A stretch of 64,000 nt of DNA from CALMEC01 sp964434425 (GCA_964434425.1 CAYSVH010000010.1:31886-95885), one strand, 5' to 3'; shown: positions 51,587 through 60,711, counted from the first letter of the stretch. Program-made: numbers and translations. Notes: generated by a model from the sequence alone, not told the origin.

Positions 51587-52642
51587 CTATTCGTAGACCT
51601 CCTCGACATAGGCGGACAGCGCCCGCGCCGCCTCCTTGACCGTGGCGATCGCCAGACGGTAGTCCATCCGCGTCGGCCCGATGAGCGACACCGCGCCCAG
51701 ATCACGCCGCGCCGAGCCGTAGGTGGCGGCCACCAGCGATACACCCTCGAGGTCCGGCACCGTGACCTCCCCGCCGATCCGCAGGAAGACGTCACCGCCG
51801 CCGAGAGCGCCGCGGAGCAGGTGAAGCAGCGAGTAGCGCTCCTCGAGGGCCCGCATGATCGACCCCATCTCCAGGAGGTCCTGCGAATGCTGCCGCTCGA
51901 GGAACCGCGCCTGGCCACCCACGTAGATCGTCGTACCGTCGTCCTCGTCCACCATCTCGGTGAGGGCACCACCGATGGCCGCGATGAAGGCCCGCTCGCT
52001 GGGAGCCAGGGAGGGTTCGGCCAGGCGCGCCGCCAGGCCCCGGGCACCGGGCGAGAGCCCGCCGGCCTGTTCGTTCAGGAAGTCGGAAGCCCAGTCCGCC
52101 AACTTGGGATCGACCGGACGGTCGAAGGCGAACATGCGCTTGGCCACGGATCCGGTCGAGGTGATGACGACGACCATGACCACCTGCGGCTGCAGGACCA
52201 AGACCTCCACCCGTCGGATGGTGGTGGACTGGGCCGGAGGCGCGCTCACCACGCCCAGCATGTCCGTGATCTGAGCGATGGCGTCGGCCGTACGCCGCAT
52301 CGCCTGATCGAGCTCACGACGCATCTCGTCGAGCTCCAGCGCCTTCTGGACGGCCGTCGGCGCCGGCGTAACCTCGCCGCGTGAGACGAGGTGGTCGACG
52401 TAGTAGCGGTACCCCGCATCGGTGGGCACCCGGCCGGCCGACGTGTGCGGGTGGCCGAGGAGGCCGATCTGCTCGAGGCGTGCCAGCTCGGAACGGATGG
52501 TGGAGGACGCGTAGTCCATGCTCTCCCGCCCCGCGATGTGCTTGCTGCCCACCGGCGTACTCGTGGCGACGTACTGCTCGACCACCATCCGGAGAACGGC
52601 CTCCTGTCGGGATGTCAGATCCAGATCGCCCACGGGCCCCAT
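51587..52642 (-). CDS. hrcA: Heat-inducible transcription repressor HrcA
   Basis: 351-aa repressor of chaperone genes that binds CIRCE operators. The N-terminal winged helix has LTSRQEAVLRMVVEQYVATSTPVGSKHIAG and SSTIRSELARLEQIGLLGHPHTSAGRVPTDAGYRYYVDHLV, a near-perfect HrcA signature. A GAF-like domain and dimerisation segment (QDLLEMGSIMRALEERYSLLHLL) follow. No CIRCE element (TTAGCACTC-N9-GAGTGCTAA) was found upstream of it or of dnaJ, so its targets probably lie elsewhere. Confidence 0.95.
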   Translation of the reverse strand: MGPVGDLDLTSRQEAVLRMVVEQYVATSTPVGSKHIAGRESMDYASSTIRSELARLEQIGLLGHPHTSAGRVPTDAGYRYYVDHLVSRGEVTPAPTAVQKALELDEMRRELDQAMRRTADAIAQITDMLGVVSAPPAQSTTIRRVEVLVLQPQVVMVVVITSTGSVAKRMFAFDRPVDPKLADWASDFLNEQAGGLSPGARGLAARLAEPSLAPSERAFIAAIGGALTEMVDEDDGTTIYVGGQARFLERQHSQDLLEMGSIMRALEERYSLLHLLRGALGGGDVFLRIGGEVTVPDLEGVSLVAATYGSARRDLGAVSLIGPTRMDYRLAIATVKEAARALSAYVEEVYE

Positions 52643-52726
52643 TTCATCACAACCGCCGGGGGGAACCGCCCGCGCCGACGACGTGATGCCCGACCCCTCC
52701 GATGAATTCTCTCCCTCACCCCGGTC

Positions 52727-52732
52727 TATATT
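52727..52732 (+). promoter_or_regulatory. Candidate -10 box for the DrrAB-like exporter genes
   Basis: TATATT, unusually AT-rich for this region, with a weak TGAATT about 18 bp upstream. It would give a leader of about 110 nt before the ATPase start. It lies in the divergent space with hrcA. Confidence 0.35.
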
Positions 52733-52850
52733 CCGCGCGCTCGGTGATGCGGTCGGCCCCCGCCCGCCGACGAAGGGGACCTCAGACGAACCGGAGGACC
52801 TGAATGAAGGTTCACATCACGCACCATCCCACCCGAGAGGAGTGGACGTC

Positions 52851-53648
52851 ATGAGCGCGATCCAAGCACGGGGACTCGTCAAGAACTTCACGGACCGGTC
52901 GGGGACGGTCGAGGCCGTCCGCGGTGTCGACATCGACGTGGCCGAGGGCGAGATCTTCGCCTTCCTCGGACCGAACGGCGCCGGCAAGTCGACCACCGTG
53001 AGGATGCTGACGACCCTCACCACCATCAGCGGGGGGACGGCGACCGTGGGAGGCCGGGATGTCGCGACGGACGCCGACGGCGTGCGCCGCATCATCGGCG
53101 TGGCGCTTCAGGAGGCCGGTCTCGACCCCCGGCAGACAGCACGCGAGCTGCTCGTCCTGCAGGGACGCCTGTTCGACATGCCGAAGGCCGCCATCGAGGC
53201 CCGCGCTGACGAACTCCTCCGGCTGGTCGAACTGGACGACGTCGCCGATCGTCGCGTGAAGGGCTTCTCGGGCGGGATGAAGCGACGGCTCGACCTGGCC
53301 TGCGCACTGGTCCACGAACCCCAGATCCTCTTCCTGGACGAGCCCACCACCGGCCTGGATCCGGCGAGTCGCATCACCATCTGGGACGAGGTGGAGCGCA
53401 TCCGGCAGCAGGGCATCACCGTGTTCCTCACCACCCAGTACCTGGAGGAGGCGGACCAGCTCTGCGACCGCCTCGCCATCATCAACGACGGCCTCATCGT
53501 CCGTGAGGGCACACCCGCCGCGCTGAAGGCGGAGCTCAAGAGCCGCCTCAACCTCAGCGAGGACCCCACGCTGGACGATGTCTTCCTCGACGTCACCGGC
53601 AAGACGCGAACGCGCTCCGCCGGCGAGGTCAGCGAGGTGACGGCATGA
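52851..53648 (+). CDS. ABC transporter ATPase, DrrA-like
   Basis: 265-aa cytoplasmic ATPase of an ABC-2 drug or lipid exporter. Walker A is GPNGAGKSTTVRML (about residues 42-55), signature FSGGMKRRLDLACALVHEP, Walker B ILFLDEPTTGLDP, then FLTTQYLEEADQLCDRLAIINDG with the H-loop His replaced by Gln, as in the DrrA branch. The C-terminal region ends with LDDVFLDVTG, also DrrA-like. ATG 52851 has GAGAGGAG upstream. Its stop overlaps the permease start. Substrate unknown. Confidence 0.9.
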   Translation: MSAIQARGLVKNFTDRSGTVEAVRGVDIDVAEGEIFAFLGPNGAGKSTTVRMLTTLTTISGGTATVGGRDVATDADGVRRIIGVALQEAGLDPRQTARELLVLQGRLFDMPKAAIEARADELLRLVELDDVADRRVKGFSGGMKRRLDLACALVHEPQILFLDEPTTGLDPASRITIWDEVERIRQQGITVFLTTQYLEEADQLCDRLAIINDGLIVREGTPAALKAELKSRLNLSEDPTLDDVFLDVTGKTRTRSAGEVSEVTA

Positions 53649-54406
53649 GCACCATGGTCGCACTCACACAGCGCTCGGTGCGGGAGGCGCTCCGGACACC
53701 GGACGCCCTCCTCCCGATGCTCTTCATCCCCCTGTTCTTCCTCGTGGTGAACGTGGGCCAGGCCGCCCGCATCTTCCCCGCCCAGTCCACCGACTTCCTG
53801 CACGGGCAGAGCTACGGCGCCTTCCAGCTCCCCGCATCGATCCTCCTGGCGGCGTCCTTCGGATCGGCGGCGCTCTATCTGGTCGAGGAGATCGAGGGCG
53901 GCTACTTCGACAAGCTGCGGGCGACCCCGGCCGCGCGCACGAGCATCATCTTCGGACGTCTTCTGGCCGAGGCGCTCAAGACCGTCGTCCTGACGATCAT
54001 CATGGTCGTGATCGCCTGGCTCTTCTTCGACATCTCCGTCGCATCCGGGCCGCTCGGGTTCGTCATCCTTCTCGTGCTCGCCGCCGGATGGGCGGTGGCG
54101 TTCTCGGGGTTCATGCAGCTGATCGCGCTGAAGACCCGCAGCGCCGCCGCCACGAACGCCGGCAGCATGGTGTTCTTCCCGCTTCTCTTCCTGACCCCCA
54201 ACTTCGTGCCCCGCGACCTGCTCACCCGGCCCATGGAGATCGCGGCGACCTTCAACCCGGTCACCTACCTGATGGAGGCGATGAGGTCCCTGATCCTCGT
54301 CGACGATCTGGAGTGGGCCGCGCTCGGAAAGGGATTCGCCGTGGTCGCCGGTGGTCTCGTCCTCATGGTCACGATCAGCGTGCGCATGATCCGGCGCTAC
54401 GACTGA
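53645..54406 (+). CDS. ABC-2 type permease, DrrB-like
   Basis: 253-aa membrane subunit with six helices, partner of the overlapping ATPase. Seen: PDALLPMLFIPLFFLVVNVGQ, EIEGGYFDKLRATPAARTSIIFGRLLAEALKT (the coupling region with family-typical DKLRATP), and FFPLLFLTPNFVPRDLLTRPMEIAATFNPVTYLMEAMRSL. The latter is the ABC-2 signature including TFNPVTY. Efflux of a hydrophobic compound is likely. It ends 52 bp before a strong palindrome shared with the convergent hemW. Confidence 0.9.
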   Translation: MSTMVALTQRSVREALRTPDALLPMLFIPLFFLVVNVGQAARIFPAQSTDFLHGQSYGAFQLPASILLAASFGSAALYLVEEIEGGYFDKLRATPAARTSIIFGRLLAEALKTVVLTIIMVVIAWLFFDISVASGPLGFVILLVLAAGWAVAFSGFMQLIALKTRSAAATNAGSMVFFPLLFLTPNFVPRDLLTRPMEIAATFNPVTYLMEAMRSLILVDDLEWAALGKGFAVVAGGLVLMVTISVRMIRRYD

Positions 54407-54457
54407 CGGGACGCACGTTCGGCCGCCGGGTCCGCGACGGGCGGCCGAACGCGACGC

Positions 54458-54490
54458 GCGCGGGTCCGGTGCCGGGCACCGGACCCGCGC
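54458..54490 (+). repeat. 33-bp perfect palindrome with GTGCC-G-GGCAC core
   Basis: Arms GCGCGGGTCCGGTGCC and GGCACCGGACCCGCGC flank a G. It sits between convergent genes (52 bp after the permease, 29 bp before the hemW stop), where it could terminate both transcripts. Only the core matches the RAYT-proximal copies. Confidence 0.82.
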
Positions 54491-54518
54491 CGTCATCCCG
54501 CCCACGCCGCCAGAAGGG

Positions 54519-55622
54519 TCAGCGGTCGAAGTCCATGAGCCGGCCGAGGACGCTGTTCTGCACGAACCGCCCCTGGCGCGTCAGTTCGATGAGATCGATG
54601 TCCACGCGCCGTACGAAACCCCCGTCGATGAGATCGTCGACGGCCTCCGGGTGGTCCGGTTCCCCCGCCCATCGGAGCGAGATGGGTTCGTCCTGCCGGA
54701 GCGCGAGCATCCAGCGTTCACGCCGCCGGGTGTCCTCGTCGAGGTGCTCGACCGTCCGTCGCGGAGTCCGCCGCTCCGTCACCGCGCTCATGTAGCCGTC
54801 CAGATCCGGCGCGTTGCGCCACCTGTCGCCTCCCACGGTCGACACGGCACCGATTCCGACGCCGATGTAGTCCGCCGCACCCCAGTACGCCCTGTTGTGC
54901 CGGCTCTCACGTCCCGGACGGGCGAAGCTCGCCGTCTCGTACCACCGGTACCCCATCGTCTCCAGCGCCTCGACGATGTGGTGGTAGGCGTCCTCGGTGA
55001 AGTCCTCGTCCACCACCGCGCCGTCGCGAGCGAGAGCGCTGCCGGGTTTCACCTCGAGCTCATACCAGGAGATGTGCTCCGGCGCGATCTCGCGCACCGC
55101 GTCGATGTCGGCCACCAGATCCTCCGCCGACTGCCCCGGAACGCCGAACAGGAGGTCCAGGCTGAGGTTGTCGAAGCCGGCATCACGGGAGTCGTCCACC
55201 GCACGGCGGACCCCGTCGGCCGTGGCGCGCCGATCGAGCGCGGCCAGCAGGTGCGGCTGGAACGACTGTGCACCCATCGAGAGACGCGTGATGCCCGCGG
55301 CACGGAACGCGCGCAGCGTGGCGGCGTTCACGGTCTCGGGATTGGCCTCCATCGAGACCTCGACCTCCGGGGCGAACCGTGACGACATCGCGTCGAGCAG
55401 ACGGGCGATCCGCGACGGCTCCATGAGGCTGGGGGTGCCGCCGCCCAGGTACACCGTGGCGAGCGGCCCGAGACGGTCCGACTCGAGCTCCACCTCAGCG
55501 AGGAGCGCATCGACATACCGGTCGCGCCGGTCCAGCGATCCCACCTCGACGACGAACGCGCAGTATCCGCACCGGTGCTCGCAGAACGGAAGGTGCACGT
55601 AGAGGTGGCGGGCGCCGGTCAC
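54519..55622 (-). CDS. hemW: Heme chaperone HemW (radical SAM, formerly HemN-like)
   Basis: 367-aa radical-SAM protein that inserts heme into respiratory enzymes; it is not a coproporphyrinogen oxidase. The N-terminus HLYVHLPFCEHRCGYCAFVV has the CxxxCxxC cluster motif but lacks the extra residues of true HemN. VYLGGGTPSLMEP, EANPETVNAATLRAFRAAGITRLSMGAQSF and NLSLDLLFGVPGQS follow. The C-terminal winged region ends RFVQNSVLGRLM. GTG 55622 overlaps the lepA stop as GTGA. Confidence 0.93.
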   Translation of the reverse strand: MTGARHLYVHLPFCEHRCGYCAFVVEVGSLDRRDRYVDALLAEVELESDRLGPLATVYLGGGTPSLMEPSRIARLLDAMSSRFAPEVEVSMEANPETVNAATLRAFRAAGITRLSMGAQSFQPHLLAALDRRATADGVRRAVDDSRDAGFDNLSLDLLFGVPGQSAEDLVADIDAVREIAPEHISWYELEVKPGSALARDGAVVDEDFTEDAYHHIVEALETMGYRWYETASFARPGRESRHNRAYWGAADYIGVGIGAVSTVGGDRWRNAPDLDGYMSAVTERRTPRRTVEHLDEDTRRRERWMLALRQDEPISLRWAGEPDHPEAVDDLIDGGFVRRVDIDLIELTRQGRFVQNSVLGRLMDFDR

Positions 55623-57436
55623 TTCTTCGAGGGGGTGGAGTCCTCCCCGATCGAGAGAACCGACAGGAACGCCTCCTGCGGGACCTCGACGCGCCCGACC
55701 TGCTTCATGCGCTTCTTCCCCTCCTTCTGGCGCTCGAGGAGCTTGCGCTTGCGGCTGATGTCGCCGCCGTAGCACTTGGCCAGAACGTCCTTGCGCCGCG
55801 CTTTCACCGTCTCACGGGCGATGACCTTGCTGCCGATGGCCGCCTGGATCGGCACCTCGAACATCTGCCGTGGGATCGTCTTCTGCAGACGCTCCACGAT
55901 GTGCTTGCCGCGCCCGTAGGCGACGTCGCGATGGACGATCATCGACAGCGCGTCCACGGGCTCGCCGGCGAGGAGGATGTCCAGCTTGACGAGGGGGCTC
56001 TCGCGGTCGTCCAGCATGTCGTAGTCGAGCGACGCATAGCCCTTGGTGCGGCTCTTCAGCGTGTCGTAGAAGTCGAGCACGATCTCGGCGAGCGGCATGT
56101 CGTAGACGATCTGCTGCCGCTGCTCGATCGGTTCCATGGTGGCGAACGTACCGCGCCGCTCCTGGCAGATCTCCATCACGGCACCCACGAACTCCGCCGG
56201 GACGAGGATCGTGCACCGCACGAACGGCTCGAAGACCGTCTCGATGTTGGTGGGCTCGGGTAGTTCGGCCGGGCTCTTGACCTCCAGCTCGTCACCCGTG
56301 GTGGTCATGACGCGATAGGCGACGTTGGGAGTCGTGGCGAGCAGGTCGAGGTCGTACTCACGCTCCAGCCGTTCGCGGATGATGTCCATGTGGAGCAGGC
56401 CGAGGAAACCGCACCGGAAACCGAATCCCAGCGCCTGGGAGTTCTCGGGCTCCCAGACGAGGGACGCGTCGTTGAGCGACAGCTTCTCGAGCGCCTCGCG
56501 CAGATCCGGGTACTCGTCCGCGTCGACGGGGAAGAGCCCGCAGAAGACCATCGGCTTCACGTCGCGGTATCCGGCCAGCGGATCGGCGGCGCGGTTCGAC
56601 GCGACGGTCAGGGTGTCGCCCACGCGAAGGTCGCCGAGCTTCTTGACCCCGGTGATCAGGTAGCCGCTCTCCCCCGCCTCGAGGACGTCGGTCGGCGTCA
56701 TGGACGGGGTCATGACACCGATCTCCTCCGCGTCGGCCGTGAGCCCGGTCTGCATGGCGTAGAGCTTGTCGCGGGTGCTGAAGCGACCGTCCACGACGCG
56801 CACGAAGGTGACGACGCCACGGTACTGGTCGTAGACGGAGTCGAAGATGAGCGCCCGCGGCGGGGCCTCCCGATCGCCCCCGGGCGGCGGGATGCGCAGC
56901 ACGACGTCCTCGAGGACCTCCGCGATGCCCTGGCCGGTCTTGGCCGAGATGCGCAGGACGTTCTCGGGCGTGTCACCGATGAGGTCGGCGATGGCGCGGC
57001 TGTGCAGATCGGGGTCCGCGGCGGGAAGGTCGATCTTGTTGAGGACCGGGATGAGCTCCAGATCGGCCTCGAGCGCCAGATAGGTGTTGGCGAGCGTCTG
57101 CGCCTCGATGCCCTGGCTGGCGTCGACGACGAGCAGCGCACCCTCACAGGCGGCGAGGCTGCGGGAGACCTCGTACGAGAAGTCGACGTGGCCGGGGGTG
57201 TCGATCAGGTTCAGCTGGTAGGTCTCACCGTCCGACGCCGTGTAGAAGACCCGCACGGCCTGCGCCTTGATGGTGATCCCGCGCTCACGCTCGAGGTCCA
57301 TGGAGTCGAGCATCTGCGAGCGCATCTCGCGTTCGCTGACGGCGTTCGTCAGCTGGAGGATGCGGTCGGCAAGCGTCGACTTTCCATGGTCGATGTGCGC
57401 GATGATGCAGAAGTTTCGGATCTTGGACTGGTCCAC
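55619..57436 (-). CDS. lepA: Elongation factor 4 (LepA)
   Basis: 605-aa translational GTPase that can back-translocate ribosomes and assists initiation-stage assembly. G1 AHIDHGKSTLADRI (about residues 13-26), G2 RERGITI, G3 DTPGHVDF, G4 NKID and G5 SAKTG are all intact. The LepA-specific C-terminal domain (CYGGDISRKRKLLERQKEGKKRMK) is present. It lies 6 bp after murJ and overlaps hemW. Confidence 0.97.
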   Translation of the reverse strand: MDQSKIRNFCIIAHIDHGKSTLADRILQLTNAVSEREMRSQMLDSMDLERERGITIKAQAVRVFYTASDGETYQLNLIDTPGHVDFSYEVSRSLAACEGALLVVDASQGIEAQTLANTYLALEADLELIPVLNKIDLPAADPDLHSRAIADLIGDTPENVLRISAKTGQGIAEVLEDVVLRIPPPGGDREAPPRALIFDSVYDQYRGVVTFVRVVDGRFSTRDKLYAMQTGLTADAEEIGVMTPSMTPTDVLEAGESGYLITGVKKLGDLRVGDTLTVASNRAADPLAGYRDVKPMVFCGLFPVDADEYPDLREALEKLSLNDASLVWEPENSQALGFGFRCGFLGLLHMDIIRERLEREYDLDLLATTPNVAYRVMTTTGDELEVKSPAELPEPTNIETVFEPFVRCTILVPAEFVGAVMEICQERRGTFATMEPIEQRQQIVYDMPLAEIVLDFYDTLKSRTKGYASLDYDMLDDRESPLVKLDILLAGEPVDALSMIVHRDVAYGRGKHIVERLQKTIPRQMFEVPIQAAIGSKVIARETVKARRKDVLAKCYGGDISRKRKLLERQKEGKKRMKQVGRVEVPQEAFLSVLSIGEDSTPSKK

Positions 57437-57442
57437 GGCCGC

Positions 57443-59050
57443 CTATCGTAGCCTGCTCTTGAGCTGCATCAGCATGGCGATCTCGCGCATGCGCAGCCCG
57501 CGGCACACCGCGAGGTAGGCCAGCGGTGCCAGCACGGCGGCGGTCCCGACGCTGACGAGCTGCGCCGGGAGCGACCGACCCAACCCTCCGTCGAGCGCAT
57601 GCCAGATCCCGTAGGCCCAGACCCCGAGGAACACGGAGCCCACCAGGGCGCGCGCGAACCCGTCCACGATCGAGCGCACATCGATGCCGCCGATCTGCCG
57701 GCGGAGCACCACCAGGAGCCAGACGAAGGTGACGAGGCTGACGATGGAGGTGGCGAGCGGGATGCCGCCGGTTCCGAGCGGGATGATGAGGATGAGGTCG
57801 AGGACGGCGTTCAGCAGCACGGCGGATCCGGCGATCTTGGTGGGCGTCCACGGCTGCTGCAGGCTGAAGAACGCGCGGATCAGAAGCAGGCTGGCACCGT
57901 TGAACACCAGGCCGAACGAGAAGTAGAAGAGCGCGCCCCCGGTGAGGTCGGTCGCGGCGGCGTCGAACTCGCCGCGTTGGAAGACGAGCCGCGTCACCGG
58001 CACGGCGAGCACGGCGAGGAACACCGACGACGGGATGAGCAGGAAGAAGATCTGCCGCGTACCGGTCGTGACGACCCCGCCCATGCCGTCGTGGTCGTTG
58101 CGGGCGGCCATGCGCGAGAGCGCCGGGAAGAGCACGGTCGAGACGGCCACGCTGAAGATGCCCTGGGGAAGGATGTAGAGGCGGAAGGCCGCATCGATGG
58201 CGCGGACGGACTCCTCGCTCACGCGCTGGGCGATGAAGGTGTCGACGACGGCGTTCACGTTGATCAGGCCCAGCCCGATCGTGACCGGGAGCATCATCAC
58301 GAGCACCGTCATCACGTGCTTGTTCCCGAACCCCAGCGATAGCGGGAACGGTCCCTTTCCGCGGAGCCCGGGCAGCAGGTAGAGGAACTGCACGACGGTC
58401 CCCACGAGGATCCCGAACGCGTAGCCGTAGATGCGCTGGTCGCCCTCCAGGAACGGTGTCACGCCGACGAGTCCCAGGAGGATGACCACGTTCCACAGGA
58501 CGGGTGCGAAGGCCGACGACGAGAACTCACCGTACGACTGCAGGATCCCCATGACGAGGCCGGTGAGCCCGAGGAGCACCACGATCGGGAACATCACCTG
58601 CGAGAGCCCGATGAGGTTGTCCATCTGGTCCTCGGGCAGGTTCCACCCGAAGAACGGCATCACCCACGGCGCCGTGACGATGGCGATGAGGGTGAGCCCG
58701 CCCAGCACCATCGTGATGAGCCCGATGAGCGCGCCGGTGAGACGCCGGGCCTCCTCCTCGCGTCCCTCCTCGCGCAGACGGGCGAACATCGGCACGAACG
58801 CCGCCGAGAGGGCGGCGTCGGCCACGAGGCTGCGCAGCAGGTTCGGTATCTGGAAGGCGATGACGAACGCGTTGATGGCGCCCTTCACACCGAACAGGTG
58901 TGCGGCGATGATCTCGCGCGCCAAGCCGGCCACACGGCTGACGGCCGTCCAGACGGCAAAGAGGGCCGTGGACCGGCCCGTGCTGGACGCCTTTTTCTCC
59001 GTGAGCTGGGGGATCTCTGAGGTGGCGTCGGCCGCGCCGTCGGTTCTCAC
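57443..59050 (-). CDS. murJ: Lipid II flippase MurJ
   Basis: 535-aa MOP-superfamily transporter with about 14 helices that moves lipid II across the membrane for peptidoglycan synthesis. The N-terminal STALFAVWTAVSRVAGLAREIIAAHLFG and IPNLLRSLVADAALSAAFVPMFA are diagnostic. Later segments GLINVNAVVDTFIAQRV, FRLYILPQGIFSVAVSTVLFPALSRMAA and RAFFSLQQPWTPTKIA follow the family pattern. GTG 59050 was chosen. Longer frames run into the rpsT promoter and coding region. It is divergent from rpsT, with lepA 6 bp downstream. Confidence 0.93.
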   Translation of the reverse strand: MRTDGAADATSEIPQLTEKKASSTGRSTALFAVWTAVSRVAGLAREIIAAHLFGVKGAINAFVIAFQIPNLLRSLVADAALSAAFVPMFARLREEGREEEARRLTGALIGLITMVLGGLTLIAIVTAPWVMPFFGWNLPEDQMDNLIGLSQVMFPIVVLLGLTGLVMGILQSYGEFSSSAFAPVLWNVVILLGLVGVTPFLEGDQRIYGYAFGILVGTVVQFLYLLPGLRGKGPFPLSLGFGNKHVMTVLVMMLPVTIGLGLINVNAVVDTFIAQRVSEESVRAIDAAFRLYILPQGIFSVAVSTVLFPALSRMAARNDHDGMGGVVTTGTRQIFFLLIPSSVFLAVLAVPVTRLVFQRGEFDAAATDLTGGALFYFSFGLVFNGASLLLIRAFFSLQQPWTPTKIAGSAVLLNAVLDLILIIPLGTGGIPLATSIVSLVTFVWLLVVLRRQIGGIDVRSIVDGFARALVGSVFLGVWAYGIWHALDGGLGRSLPAQLVSVGTAAVLAPLAYLAVCRGLRMREIAMLMQLKSRLR

Positions 59051-59082
59051 GTCGTCCAGCGCAGCGCTCCTGACATGCGTGT

Positions 59083-59088
59083 TAGGAT
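59083..59088 (+). promoter_or_regulatory. Candidate -10 box for rpsT
   Basis: TAGGAT within GTGTTAGGATACG lies 38 bp before the rpsT start, leaving a short leader that contains AGAAGGA. No clear -35 hexamer at the right distance. Confidence 0.4.
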
Positions 59089-59126
59089 ACGCGGCCGCTC
59101 GGACCGTCTGACCAGAAGGATGTCGC

Positions 59127-59381
59127 TTGGCGAACATCAAGCAGCAGAAGAAGCGCATCAAGCGCGCCGCGAAGCAGCACGACACCAACGTGCGCTATCG
59201 CTCCACCATCAAGACCAAGCTGAAGAACCTCGAGGCCGCGGAGGGTGACGAACGCGTCGCACAGGCCCGCGAGCTCGAGAAGCTCGTGGACCGTGCCGCC
59301 GCCCGCGGCGCCTTCCACGCGAATACGGCCGCCCGCAGGAAGAGCCGTATCCAGCGCATTCTCGCCGACACCGGCGAATAG
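59127..59381 (+). CDS. rpsT: 30S ribosomal protein S20
   Basis: 84-aa, highly basic helical protein that binds 16S rRNA early in assembly. It starts ANIKQQKKRIKRAAKQH after the initiator. It contains RYRSTIKTKLKNLEAAE and ends FHANTAARRKSRIQRIL, all standard. The start is TTG, preceded by AGAAGGA at 6-7 nt; rare initiators are known for S20, where they serve autoregulation. A strong terminator follows. Confidence 0.97.
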   Translation: MANIKQQKKRIKRAAKQHDTNVRYRSTIKTKLKNLEAAEGDERVAQARELEKLVDRAAARGAFHANTAARRKSRIQRILADTGE

Positions 59382-59416
59382 CCCTCGGCCACGCACCGCG
59401 CGGCCCGATCGGAAGC

Positions 59417-59451
59417 ACGGCGCATCGCCCTCGGGTGACGCGCCGTTTTTT
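59417..59451 (+). terminator. Rho-independent terminator of rpsT
   Basis: ACGGCGC (59417-59423) pairs with GCGCCGT (59440-59446), followed by a run of six T including the last stem base. The clearest intrinsic terminator in the window. Between here and the holA stop at 59650 nothing is recognisable. Confidence 0.85.
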
Positions 59452-59649
59452 CGTGCCCGCGTGAGGTGACGTCGCGGACCGCCGTCTCCGGTCCGTTCGC
59501 GCACGGCTCGGGAGCGGCGATGAGCCCCTCGGTGGCGACGACGGGGATCGTGCGCTCGACCCCGTCAACCACCACGACGCATTGGTCACCATCGGCGGGC
59601 GGCCCGGTCACGTGCCGTGGCCGCCCCCGCCGCGGCGCTGTCCGGAGTC

Positions 59650-60666
59650 CTACGCCCTGACGGCGGCCAGGAGGTCACGGGCGGCGCGCTCGAGGACGAA
59701 GCGGCGGCCGTCGTCGGGAGAGCGCCCCAGGTTCGTGAGCGAGCCCACGCGCAGATCAAGCTCGAGGGCCGCCAGCCGCGCCACGCACCGGTCGGCCGCG
59801 CCGTCGGGAAGCGCATGGGCCTGCTCGACCACCTTCTGGGCCGGGTAACCCCGGAGGCCGGTGACGCGGCCCACATCCTCCGGTGAGGCCCCCGGCCCGA
59901 GCGCCTGCGCGGCCGCGATCCCACGGAAGTGACGCGCGAGCGCCATCTGGATGACGATGGGCTCGCTGGGGTGGTCGCCGGTGGCGAGTTCGCCCAGCAG
60001 CGCGAACACGCGTGCGCGGTCGCCGGCCGTCATGGCGTCGGCCAACTCGTGCGATTTCGCCTCGGGGTGCGGGATGACGAGGAGGTCCACCAGGGGACGG
60101 TCGATGCCGTCGGGTCCGGCGGCCATGGCCAGCTTCGTCGCCTCCTGGCTGAGTGCCATGGCGTCCTCGCCCACGCGTTCGACGATGATCCGGGCGAGGG
60201 CCTGCGGCAGTCGCTGGCCGGCCCGCTCGCACTCGGCGATCACGTGCTTCACGAACCAGGCGGTCCGTTCCTTGCGCTTCGCCTTGGCGGGCGGTCCGTA
60301 CTCCAGGACGTCGCCGTGTTTGCCGATCGCCGCCACCAGCTTCGGCGTCGGGGCTCCGTATGAGAGGAGGGCGAGGCACGTGTCCGGACTGGGTGACCGC
60401 AGGTAGTCGACGAGCGGCGCCGCGTCACCCGCCTTCCAGTCGTCGGTGTTGCGGACGACGACGAGGCGCCGGCCACCGAAGGAGAGCGTCTCGCAGACGA
60501 CCACCACGTCGGCGGCCAGGTCGTAGGCCGCATCGAACTCGTCCGGCGGCAACCCGCCCTCGTCGATGACGCGCTTCTGAAGACGGGCGGTTGCCCGCTC
60601 GACCTTGCCGCGGTCCTCTCCCCAGATGCCGTAGACCGGTTTCAGCGGCGGGCGTTCCGCGCTCAC
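59650..60666 (-). CDS. holA: DNA polymerase III delta subunit
   Basis: 338-aa clamp-loader wrench subunit. It shows the expected three-part AAA+-like layout without a working Walker A: an N-terminal VYGIWGEDRGKVERATARLQKRV, a central VVVVCETLSFGGRRLVVVRNTDDWK, and the middle lid with LPQALARIIVERVGEDAMALSQEATKL. The C-terminal collar has HELADAMTAGDRARVFALLGELATGDHPSEPIVIQMALARHFRG. GTG 60666 is the start. Position next to rpsT is the usual holA-rpsT neighbourhood. Immediately upstream lies an inverted copy of the foldback element. Confidence 0.92.
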   Translation of the reverse strand: MSAERPPLKPVYGIWGEDRGKVERATARLQKRVIDEGGLPPDEFDAAYDLAADVVVVCETLSFGGRRLVVVRNTDDWKAGDAAPLVDYLRSPSPDTCLALLSYGAPTPKLVAAIGKHGDVLEYGPPAKAKRKERTAWFVKHVIAECERAGQRLPQALARIIVERVGEDAMALSQEATKLAMAAGPDGIDRPLVDLLVIPHPEAKSHELADAMTAGDRARVFALLGELATGDHPSEPIVIQMALARHFRGIAAAQALGPGASPEDVGRVTGLRGYPAQKVVEQAHALPDGAADRCVARLAALELDLRVGSLTNLGRSPDDGRRFVLERAARDLLAAVRA

Positions 60667-60711
60667 GATGTTCCGCCGGGGGTGAGTCGAGGTCCGTCCA
60701 CGTCGCCCAGA

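Noticed and set aside
48608..52850. CIRCE operator for HrcA
   Set aside because: No TTAGCACTC-N9-GAGTGCTAA or close variant was found upstream of dnaJ or hrcA.
59195..59611. Minus-strand frame before rpsT with a plausible-looking N-terminus
   Set aside because: It reads through the rpsT terminator and antisense to rpsT without a stop; only about 50 residues look protein-like, which is too little.
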